Source: Acheta domesticus (taxonomy: Eukaryota > Arthropoda > Insecta > Orthoptera > Gryllidae). From it: 64,000 nucleotides of DNA. This document shows positions 55,620-64,000 of this stretch, in pieces; within the stretch, counting starts at the first letter, position 1; the number at the start of each line of letters is the position of its first letter. The stretch is taken from the NCBI GenBank assembly GCA_031308135.1, contig JAHLJT010000631.1, positions 172,601,612-172,665,611 of the forward strand, in the 5' to 3' direction. Both the position numbers and the translations under genes were made by a program. The notes under the pieces were generated by a model, which ran no database searches, was not told where the DNA came from, and saw only the letters and a list, made by a program, of their open reading frames with translations.

Positions 55620-56615
55620 GATTTTTATGGCAGAGTTGGTTACGGTTCGAACCGGCCTTGACTCGCGTTCGCTCCTAAGCGTTTCCGCGTAACTGACTCG
55701 CTCTTCCGAACACGACGCATAAATAATGAAAATGATTCCGCGAAACAGGAAAACAAGGGGTCGGCGCGCGGCGACAAATCCGGGGACCGGTCCAGGGCCT
55801 GGAAGCGATCACCGGGAGGCGGTCGCAGCGGCGGCGGCGGCGGCTGCCCAAGCCGCGAACCAGTTCGGGGTAATTGCGCCTTCTCCGGCCGCCGCCCTCC
55901 CGCCACCGCCGCCACCACCACCACCACCACCACCACCACCACCACCACTGCCGTTACCGCCTCCACCACCTCCTCCTGAAAAGGTTTGACGATCCTCCAC
56001 CCAAGTACGGACTCTGATTCTGCGACCTTTGCCATTTCCGTCTATGGCAACGGGGCGTGTGTGACCTTGCCACCCCCACCTTTCTCCCGCGCCCCCACCG
56101 CCCCCGCCGCCCCCGCCGCCCCCGCCGCCCCCGCCGCAGCCACCTCCGAGGCGTCACCGTCGCCGCCGCCCCCGAGGCGGTCGCCCCGCCGCGCGGCCGC
56201 TTGCGTTGCACGCCGCGTCCGCCTCAGTCGCGTGTCCTACGCGTAATTGTGAGGTCATTTGGCGGTCCCTTGCCGTCAACGCCACCGCCGCCGCCTCTGC
56301 CGCCTTCGCGGCTGAAAACTGCAGAGGCCCGGCTCCCTTACGTCATAACCAGGGGCATTTCCTGACTGCAATCGCCAAGGCCGAGACGGCGGCGGCGGCA
56401 GGGCAGCAAAGCCGTCGCCGTCTCAGAGGTGGCCGCTTGGCGGCGCACGAAAGAGCTGGCGGCGACGCTGGCGGAGCGGGCGGCGGCGGGGGCGGCATGG
56501 GCGGCGGGGGCGGCGGGGGCGGCAGACGTCGCGTGGGTGAGCGGCGGAGGCGGACGATCGATGGATGGAACGACCAGACTAGCCTAGAACTAGGCAGCCG
56601 TCTCGTAGTTGTTAC
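55620..56615. other. Large CpG island
   Basis: About 1 kb of GC- and CpG-rich DNA with (CCA)n at 55911-55949, a 9-bp CCCCCGCCG tandem repeat at 56091-56137, and G-rich GGCGGCGGGGGCGG runs at 56483-56522. Frames on both strands are low-complexity. It contains the candidate exon at 55726. Likely a promoter or first-exon region of a host gene. Confidence 0.6.
55726..55983 (+). CDS. Candidate first coding exon (low-complexity N terminus), unrecognised protein
   Basis: Frame starting MKMIPRNRKTRGRRAATNPG, continuing with an acidic/basic stretch, nine alanines, QAANQFGVIAPSP and a polyproline run, to ..PPPEK. The codon for Lys is followed directly by GTTTGA, which would be a weak splice donor; without splicing the frame ends after one more codon. 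A basic N terminus followed by Ala and Pro runs is common in insect transcription regulators, but I recognise no family. The Pro run stems from the (CCA)n repeat. Equally this may be a chance frame in a CpG island. Confidence 0.2.
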
Positions 56616-56619
56616 GTAA

Positions 56620-57775
56620 TGATTTAAAGACACCGAGGAAATGAGGGCGTATCTGAATTTTGACACAGTTAATACTTCAATAGGAACTTCGACACACACT
56701 CTTTAGTATTTTATTAGGAGAATAACTTGTTATAGTTATTTTTTAATAACTTCAATACATAACTGAGAACTTTCTCGATATATTATTCTGCAACAGTAAT
56801 ATGGATTTATACTGTGAAGCCTGTGGTCAAGTTCTTAAGTCAATTTTTGGCGAAATTGGGTTAAGTACTGGAACTACAATTTAAGCATCTATAATTTATT
56901 TTAGTAAAAAGACCGAATTCAAATGTCGCCTCCTTATCGACAAAAATGCGTTGGAAATGCGAGCCTAGAGTGTAAGATAAAGCGTTGGTTCAATAATCTA
57001 TCCCTTGTTTTCTTCAACTACAATTTTTGACTTAAGAACGTTTGCCCCTTGACCACAGAAGTGTTAACCACCAAATATCACTCCTTGTCTGATAATTGTC
57101 AAAGAAGGTATAATATTTGATGGTTAACAATTAACACTATAAACCCTTATCGCCGTTGCAGAAGAATATAATAATCGATTATAATCGATTACCGAATACA
57201 CTCCGAAATACTCACTGTCAAAAATTAGTATTATTTCTTGTCTAAATATCTGATTCTAAAATACTTCACCCTTCAGTTAAATTTCCTGAATGATTACTAA
57301 AAAAAACATAAATAAGGGAAGGTATCAAACGATATCATATAATGTGTTTACTAAATGGAAAAAATAAAATTAGATGTAAACGAAGATCACTTGATCTGTT
57401 GAATACTTAGTGATGATGAGCATTCTTGTATATATTTTAAGATCATTTTGCTCCATTTCTTTGAAACATAGATGTTGCATCTTGAGCCGCATTGCAACCT
57501 CATTTCTTTCTAGTTCTCAGTACCGTGGAAATAATAAAAGTACCTAATTCTTCTATTCAATGTTTTTAAAGTTTCCGAAAATTATTTTTAAGAAAACCAT
57601 TAATACTCGTAGTATGCCAACTCAACAACATATTTCGAACAATGAAAATAACTTCGGTAGATGCCTGAATGAGTGCGACACGAATGCGACGTGTGGGACA
57701 AACGCAAAGCAAATCTTGAAATGACCATAGCGTTCTGGAGGTCATGCGTCTGCTAAGGAGCATGTAACCGGGGCC
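56620..57775. other. AT-rich stretch, no feature seen
   Basis: No coding frame or repeat was recognised apart from a short tandem TAATCGATTATAATCGATTA at about 57172-57192. Confidence 0.5.
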
Positions 57776-57779
57776 TGCA

Positions 57780-58085
57780 TTTTGTCCTAGGCCGCCTGCG
57801 TTCCGTGGGTCCTGAACCGCCGGCTGGGAAGGGCGAATGGGCGATGACGGAGGCGGCTGCACCGCCCCCAGCCGGAAATGCAGCAGACGGCGCGGCGGCG
57901 GCGGCGGCGGCGGCCGCGGCCGCGCGAGGGGCTGGGCGGGGTCGGCGGGGCGCACAAATTGAAATTAGGTGCTCGGGGCCCCCTCCACCTCATCGGCGAA
58001 GGGCGAAGGGCGGCGGGCAAGGGCACGCGCTGTCCCGCACGGAGGGCGCACGCTCTTCGATGCTTGCTCGGCACAGAGAACGGCT
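57780..58085. other. CpG island with (GCG)n
   Basis: GC-rich island of about 300 bp; GGC/GCG triplet run at 57888-57930. The plus frame from 57805 gives PPPAGNAADG followed by poly-Ala; the minus frame is Arg/Pro-rich. No family recognised. May be a promoter-type island. Confidence 0.5.
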
Positions 58086-58089
58086 TTGC

Positions 58090-58425
58090 AAAGAGTGGCA
58101 TCGCTCTCACATTTTCAAACATTGCATTTCAATCTCATCTACATGAATCGGACTTACCACTGCGTGGGTAAAAGAACACATTAAAATCGAAAGCCCGACT
58201 AATACAGAATAGGAATATATTTTGGTCACAATTTTCCCTCATTTTTTTTTCAAACTGAATAGTTTAATTTACCTGCTGAATACTCGTACTCCATATTATG
58301 TAATTATTCTAAATTTTTCAGAAGAAATGAAATCATTGGTTTAGAGTGTGTTCTTAATAAAATTGTCTAGAAGTTCCTTGATTTTCTTGCCTCGTGATCC
58401 CTACTGTTACATGTTTTACACTCCC
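58090..58425. other. AT-rich stretch, no feature seen
   Basis: No recognisable feature. Confidence 0.5.
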
Positions 58426-58429
58426 TTAC

Positions 58430-59200
58430 AACTAGAGCGCGAGTTTATATGCACTTAAAATCGTCAAATATGCATGCGTTAATGCACTTAAAACAGTGAA
58501 ATGTGCACAAAAAATCTGACAATATACACAAGAAATCTGAGAATATGCACACAAAATCTGACAATATGCCAAAATTACGTTCCCCTGGATTTATTTACAT
58601 ACTTACATGTTTGTGACATGCTTCACATAAAACAACTTTTCCGTCAGTTGACAGAGTGGCGTCCTCTAATCCATTTTCGAAGCAAAACGCTTGTCGAAGA
58701 TTTGTTTTTCGCCGCCATGGTGAAACACCCCACTGAAACCGCCAGCACTACTCTAAATACTGCGTTTTGAATACGATTACATGAATTAACGATGAATTTT
58801 GTTCCTTTCGGCGAGGTCATTTCTCTGAATTAACTGCTATGCGCTCCATTCTCCTGGTAAACGGATCGCAGGGAAGCTGATAGTGCTTCTCCAGACGCAG
58901 CAGATATATATATCAGGTTTTGTAATCGAAGTCGACAAGCTGCCAATGAGCAAAGCTATTTTTTAGAATTTCTGCCTCTGCCCGACTTCCCGCATTGTGA
59001 TACTCCCACGAGGGACTGAAAGAAAATTGCGTACCTTACAAATCAGTTGCTGAAGAGATAACTAAAGCGACAATCTTGAAACTGTTAATAATATCAAAAT
59101 ATGCATCAATATGCACGAATCACTGATATATGCACCTATTGACAATATATGCAAAAATATGCACTATAAAACTTCATATATTTCTTTCCTAGGGTCTGAA
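58430..59200 (-). mobile_element. Decayed hAT-like element remnant
   Basis: Both margins are rich in ATATGCAC/GTGCATAT words (58450-58570 and 59100-59170) arranged like the subterminal repeats of the hAT at 23.8 kb. Between them, on the minus strand, lies a short BED-type zinc-finger start. The ends (TAGAGCGCGAG / CTTTCCTA) are poorly matched and no 8-bp duplication was found, so boundaries are uncertain. Confidence 0.4.
58585..58730 (-). pseudogene. N-terminal zinc-finger fragment of a hAT-type transposase
   Basis: Minus-strand segment FENGLEDATLSTDGKVVLCE continuing into ACHKHVS. The L-STDGK-LC-x2-C-KHVS pattern is typical of the N terminus of hAT transposases and their CGGBP1-like relatives, where the two Cys begin a zinc finger. 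The frame then hits a stop and the His pair is not found. No catalytic part is present. Confidence 0.4.
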
Positions 59201-59204
59201 TCGT

Positions 59205-60285
59205 ATTTTCTTACAAAAAGCATACCGCTTGGTTGCGAGGAATAAAATATGCCAATATGGTAAAAATCGCCCTCTACTTACAACACAGTAATTTGTAGGT
59301 TAGACAAAAAAGTTATTTAAAATTTAAAAACTACACTAATGTCAAAATTGGAAAGTATTTTAATAACTTTTAAATAATTGTTACTTCCGCTGAAGGATAA
59401 ATTGTATTTTGAGGTGCATTTATTCCTTCATTTATAATAAATCAAGGCTGTGTCAAACAGAATAAGGAAGAATACCAATTCACAGCGTTCACAATTAGGC
59501 AATGAGTACATTATGCAGTACATAATGCTTATATGAAAATTATTTTAATCATTACGAATGCCATATTTGACGCAGGACGGATTCCCAGACGATTGTGAGT
59601 AAATTGATTAATCTGGACGATACAACACGAAAGGTAAAACGGCGTTTCAAGCTCGATGTGAATTCCAAATTCTTGGGCTTGGTGTAGAGTTGCTTCCACC
59701 ACTATTGGCTTCATAATCTTATTCGACTTTGCAATGATTAGAAACCACGGAATATAAGATATATCTTACACCGTGTTAGAAACACAGAACATAGAAGATT
59801 CGTTCTTTTGCGTTGTATTGTAAAATGTCACATATTATTAATGGTCTTTCCCACACTACAGCACTGATGGGACATAATGATTTAGATAATAGAGACTGAT
59901 GCGTGAAGTGAAAAAATGAAACTAGAAAATAAGAGTAGATGGAGAAATTAGATTCATAAATTACGTAAGCTCTCTCTGGAAACTTGACGCGCTAGTGTTT
60001 CAATAAAATATTCGATGAGAAAAGTAACGACTTAGAAGCCAGCTTGCTCAACTCTTCGAGTGCATAAAATTGATGGCCAGGCAACGCATCGCCATCGTGT
60101 TTCATATTGACTGCTGATTATTCATAGTCAGTGCTCGAGAAAAAAGTCTAAGTGCGTTGTTGAAAAAAGTCTACGTGTGTGGATATCTCTAAGAAATACA
60201 TAATTCTGTTCATTGAAATAGTTGGCATTTACTAATTGTAATATTAGATATAAAAGTATATAGTTCTTTCTCGCTTTACTTCGTA
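59205..60285. other. AT-rich stretch, no feature seen
   Basis: No gene, RNA or repeat was recognised. Confidence 0.5.
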
Positions 60286-60294
60286 AAAAGAAAA

Positions 60295-60960
60295 AAAAGT
60301 ATTGTACTCGTGCGCCGGAAAACAGCAATTTCTTGACAGAAAAAAGTTTATTGCGGGCCCTAGAAACGAAAAATTGAATAAATATTGATCACATATTATA
60401 TAGTGAATTACTTCCTCTAACACGCTGTTTAGTCAGAATTTATGTTTATGGATCCTTAATATCGAAAAATCGATTGACGGCAAAACGTCATTCTAGCCTG
60501 TTTTTCTGACTCTGAGTGGTCAATGCTATCTCCTAAATCGTTCAGCCGATGTTCTCCAAAATTGATATTCCCCGAATAATTCAAGTTAACTCGAGGCCCT
60601 GTGAGTTTGAAACGGATATTTTGATTTTTTGGGGGATAATTGACATGACACCTCAAGAATATTTTCAAATTTTTCTCAAAAAGGGCTCCAGATTTTTGCA
60701 AGACGCATGGTGCTGATTTCATTTTTATTGAAATGTCTGATTTTTGAAAATTGCTGAAGTTCAAATTCTTTTCATCATCTTCCTAGAACTGCAGTATTGC
60801 GAAGGATACTTTTTTCCTGAATGAAATCTATTCTTCAAAGGCACATCTTGAAGTAAGGTCGACACGATTTTTCAAAAATATGAGTAGTTTCCGGTAATAT
60901 TGCGTGCAATTTAGACAATTTTTAAACAATTATTTTCTCAAAAAATAGCTCTACTTGTTT
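60295..60960 (-). mobile_element. AR1 dispersed repeat, inverted copy (copy H)
   Basis: Minus-strand AR1. On the plus strand it begins with a damaged 3' unit (TGCGCCGGAAAACAGCAATT, GCGGGCCCTAGAAACGAAAA), then CTCTAACACGCTGTTTAGTCAG and TATCGAAAAATCGATTGACG, matching the inverse of 23560-23690. It continues with AACTCGAGGCCCTGTGAG and the TTCTCAAAAAGGGCTCC body shared with copy I. At its far end it is cut by the solo AR1 terminal unit at 60966. The GACGG seed is not recognisable. Confidence 0.7.
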
Positions 60961-60965
60961 TTACT

Positions 60966-61088
60966 TTCCTGTATACGTAAACGTATACACGGAGTGATAT
61001 ACGTAGTATAGAGAAAGTTATGTAATGCTGCGCGAAAAAATGGCGAATTTTCGGCGGAAAGAAAAATCATTGCCGGGTCCTAATAACG
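60966..61088 (-). repeat. Solo AR1 terminal unit, inverted (copy E)
   Basis: Minus-strand copy of the 120-bp unit. On plus: TTACTTTCCTGTATACGTAA, ACACGGAGTGATATACGTAG, GAGAAAGTTATGTAATGCTG, CGCGAAAAAATGGCGAATTT and TTGCCGGGTCCTAATAACGA. It lies between two AR1 bodies without belonging to either, like copy D at 42.5 kb. Confidence 0.8.
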
Positions 61089-61990
61089 AACTAGTGATGC
61101 TACAGAACGGCACAGACTTTCCCATATTAGTTTTCTATTTTAGTATTTTTCGCGCAATGTTGCGTGCAATATGTGCAATTTTAAAAAATTACAAAAACAC
61201 GATTTTCTCGAAAACGGCTCCAAATTTTTTCTGTAAAAGTTTTGTAGGGATAGTGTTAAATGTACTCTATCAGATGACATAAAAGCCATATTGCTTTATA
61301 GGTTGGTTTTTTTCAAAAATTACAAAAATGTAAATTTTTTCACATGTTTCTCACGTCGATAATATTTACATTAGCGGTGATTTTGTCACGTTATGATATT
61401 AACGAGTACATGTGCTTTAAATAATGTCGAGTAAAGTTTCTCGAAAACACAACTGTTTTCTGTGAATGTAGCTCACATTTCGACATTTTCAGAAATGCTC
61501 AAACGCCATTTTCTCATATATGGCTGCAAATGTTTTCTTGAAACTTTTGTAACTGATAGTGATAATTACACTCTTTAATATGACGTAATGCTTATTTTGA
61601 GTTATTTTTTGTTTTTTTGTTATATAAAAATATTTTTTTGAAAGATCTGTCACATCTTTAATATGCACATTATCAGCAATTTGTAAAGATTATTATATTT
61701 GTGAGTGTAAGTGCTTCAAATAACTTCAAATAAAGTATTTTGAAAACTCAAACATTTTCTGTGAAAATCAGCTTCAAATTTTAGTCGCGCTAAAACGCCA
61801 TCTTTTCTTAAACGGCCCATCATTTTTAAAAGAAAATTGCCATTTATGACTAGGTTTTGTGTTCTTTAATATTCTAAAATTAATATTTCCGTTCTACCAA
61901 TACGAAAAATTAAGAAAATGACAAAAAATGTACTTTTGGCGGTGATAGATGACAGCTGGCAAGAAAGAGTATGTGGCAATTCCGAATAGC
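61089..61990 (-). mobile_element. AR1 dispersed repeat, inverted and rearranged (copy L)
   Basis: The first 55 bp (AACTAGTGATGCTACAGAAC, GACTTTCCCATATTAG) are the AR1 start in plus orientation. From about 61142 the sequence switches to the AR1 body in minus orientation (CAATGTTGCGTGCAATATGT, GATAGTGTTAAATGTACTCT, GGCGGTGATAGATGACAGCT), matching the inverse of 23080-22200 and 54530-53960. This is a fold-back type join of one family. On the right it ends against a decayed RT fragment. Confidence 0.7.
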
Positions 61991-62029
61991 TGTCGGACGT
62001 ACTAAAGATCAGACGTACTAAAGGTTTTT

Positions 62030-62565
62030 TCCCCTAATTCCCTTGATTTTCCATTTCCTTTCCGAAGTACTCTAATCACAAAATGCAATGTCTTCTACGC
62101 CTTTTTCACAACATAATTTACGTGTTCTGCCCATCCCAGATCCTCATTTAGTACAATTCCCAAATATTTATAGTATTTATTCTTCGGAATATCCTGATTT
62201 CCTAATTTATATTTCACGTCTGTCTTTCTAGAACACGCGAATCTGATAAACTTGCACTTACAGGGCACTTACATAACATTTCATTTGTCGTAGGCCATGA
62301 TTCTAGCTTATCTAAATCAGCCTGCAATATTTCTGTATCATTTGTGTTCTTAATTTCCCGATAAATTATACAATCATCTTCCAAAAGAAGTATTTTTGAT
62401 TGAATTCCCTGCCAAGTATCATTAATATACGCTATAAATAACAACGGACCTAGCACACTTGCCTGTGGCACTCCGAACGTTACTTGTGCCCTCGAAGAGA
62501 AATTAGTTCCAATTCGCACCCGTTGTTTTAAAGAAATTATTGTCTCAAAAAAGGTTCCAATTTGT
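62030..62565 (-). pseudogene. Reverse-transcriptase fragment (CR1/Jockey-like LINE), decayed
   Basis: Minus-strand frame (62214-62519) reads AQVTFGVPQASVLGPLLFIA then YIND and a degraded active site LLLEDDCIIY (normally LFADDC-IY), then LQADLDKLESW. After a frameshift the match continues as KYYKYLGIVLNEDLGWAEHV and a VLRKGNGKS segment, which corresponds to the RT thumb. PQGS has become PQAS. The pattern resembles LINE RTs that are abundant in polyneopteran insects, though that recollection is not checked. No RNase H or 3' tail was seen. Confidence 0.8.
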
Positions 62566-62754
62566 TTCTTTTATTCTTTCTTATCAAGAGCAAATTACGC
62601 TTATAAAAATTGCGTAGGTCCCATTTTCAATTAACTGTATTTCCTAAAAAGGCCTAGAGAAATTAACATTGCAGAACTATAATATTGATTACAGAATTTT
62701 TTAATCAAATCTGTTCTAAAACCTAGAACTTTAAATCAGGTTATGCACGATTTT

Positions 62755-62830
62755 GTTTTACTTTCTCGCCTTACGAATACTATGCATGAAGAGAAAGCTA
62801 CGTTATCATGCGGCGGAAAATGACGAATGT
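62755..62830 (-). repeat. AR1 terminal unit remnant, inverted (copy F)
   Basis: TTTTACTTTCTCGCCTTACG, GAGAAAGCTACGTTATCATG and CGGCGGAAAATGACGAAT line up with the inverted unit at 60965-61050, with several changes. Confidence 0.5.
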
Positions 62831-62978
62831 TTTTAAAATAAGAGTAGTTTTCCCGTATTTTTTACTCGAAGCAATGGGAATATATATATTTTTTCTCAAA
62901 AACTGTTCGATTTTTTCTTAAAGTTATTAGAATAGAGCAAATCATAGCGTCACTGCAGTGCGACACAAATGTGAGTCG

Positions 62979-63005
62979 TTAAAATTGCGCACGGCGCAAT
63001 TTTAA
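62979..63005. repeat. Perfect 12-bp inverted repeat with 3-nt loop
   Basis: TTAAAATTGCGC, ACG, GCGCAATTTTAA: a perfect palindrome capable of forming a short hairpin. There is no T-run or gene that would make it a terminator. Confidence 0.9.
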
Positions 63006-63009
63006 ATGA

Positions 63010-64000
63010 TTGCAGTAAAATAGTTAAATTGTGTGAAGCAGAGTTCTTAAAGCGCTTGAGCTCTAATCTAATTAAAATTATTTTGGATTAAAATTTACGG
63101 AGTTATGGTCAATTGAAAAGTGTCTATTTATATCGTTTTAACGTAAAATTGACCGTATTCGGACTAATGTGGCCCACTGAGTCAAATAAGTGATGTTTGA
63201 TGATCATAAAAATTGTTGTGGAATAATGTGGGCATCACCTCAGCCAAAAATACGTTGATAAAAATCATTAAATTATATTTATTTTTCTATAAAGTAGCAA
63301 AAAAGGCCGAAAAATGTGATGTTAATGGGATTTGTGGCATCCCTGAACCCATTTTAAAAACCGTTTTATTGGCACCGATGTTATTCTTGTATCAAAAACT
63401 TACTTTTTTTCGCTAAACCCTCTACAAATATCTTCAATGCAGCCTAATAGTAAATAAAGAAATCATATACAGCAATACGGCCCAAATGTGCTACGCACAG
63501 ATTTCACGTTTATAATGAAATTCGTAGAAGTCACTCCCTCTGTCTTGCTTGGACATCAGCCGAGAACGCACTGCCACAAGTACAATGTATGCAAGGCGTA
63601 ATTGCAACCGGAAAGGCAACATAGAGGAGCAGATTCGTACTAGTTGTTGGCCCCTTACGCGGATGTTTCTGACTTGCTTGCATAGACAATTCCCAACAAG
63701 GATAAAATTCAATTTTATTATTTCCATAGCACGTTCTAAGGTTAATTTTGTTTATCGTCACAAAAGATCTATCCGCCTGTCAGGCGAGCTTGCGAGTGAG
63801 TGTACTCTAATTTTAACCTCGAGCGACTTTGAAAGTCCATTCCCCTTACCACATATCATGAACTTGGGGGAAATTATTGCATCACGTTTCCAGAAGGAAC
63901 AACTTAATTTTCTCCGCCTTCATGGCTAGAATTATTGTGACCACCTACACCCTCTACACTTTAATATCAGATTCATCCAAATATAGATTCATACAGCTAA
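63010..64000. other. AT-rich stretch to window end, no feature seen
   Basis: Frames at 63213-63416 and 63549-63929 carry no recognisable motif. No repeat end was recognised. Confidence 0.45.

Noticed and set aside
63549..63929. 126-residue plus frame near the window end
   Set aside because: No motif, overlaps two open minus-strand frames, and has no supporting context.

Overview
This is intergenic or intronic DNA from a repeat-rich eukaryotic genome. It contains no bacterial operons, no CRISPR array and no convincing intact tRNA or rRNA gene. An arthropod, most likely a hemimetabolous insect, is the best guess: the window combines an I/R1-type LINE carrying RNase H, Jockey-like LINE remnants, tRNA-derived SINEs, hAT, Tc1 and pogo-like DNA transposons, and many short CpG-rich islands in AT-rich DNA. 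The order and species are not proven. No complete host protein gene is recognised. The only nearly intact protein-coding unit is one LINE.

Layout. 1-1135 and 7017-8250 are two halves of an (AGAC)n array with GGAC as every third or fourth tetramer. A 5.9-kb minus-strand LINE (1136-7016) sits between them, with ORF1 (gag-like, three zinc knuckles), an AP-endonuclease ORF and an RT-RNase H ORF; the last two are split by one frameshift. The right half of the array runs directly into the 3' end of a dispersed AT-rich repeat family, called AR1 here. Other AR1 copies carry only a short ACGGACAGACGG-like seed at the matching position, so the array looks like an expansion born inside AR1. A 5'-truncated Jockey-like element with a poly(A) tail follows (8403-10358). 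10.4-21.5 kb holds AT-rich DNA, a decayed Tc1 transposase, a tRNA-derived SINE, a pogo-like MITE and a decayed member of a family marked by an H-TTDCYFC motif. 22.2-25.7 kb is an AR1 copy with a 1.88-kb hAT element inserted at its 3' end (perfect 8-bp target duplication). 25.8-32.6 kb holds CpG islands, a second small repeat family (AR2) with a perfect 28-bp palindrome at one end, and two SINE fragments. 32.6-42.9 kb is mostly AT-rich unique DNA with AR1 and SINE copies. 42.9-44.1 kb is a 150-bp tandem repeat running into a CpG island. 47-50 kb is a CpG island followed by GTCGGT-type and GGA/GGT-type low-complexity arrays. 51-52.1 kb holds a 604-bp hAT-type MITE with a perfect 8-bp target duplication next to a SINE. 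53.4-54.7 kb holds an RT relic and AR1. 55.6-58.1 kb holds two CpG islands, one with a possible coding exon. 58.4-62.9 kb is a nest of hAT, AR1 and RT fragments.

How the parts relate. The SINE 3' tails match the 3' end of the intact LINE (the CAATGACC..AGCAGT..GA motif plus TCAA tail), which suggests LINE-driven SINE mobilisation. AR1 seems to provide the seed for GACAGACG arrays, and the LINE sits inside such an array, as microsatellite-targeting R1-group elements do. The proposed chain, repeat family to tandem array to LINE landing site, is the most interesting hypothesis in the window. No similarity search was possible: copy relations were found by eye, and boundaries marked as approximate may be off by tens of bases.
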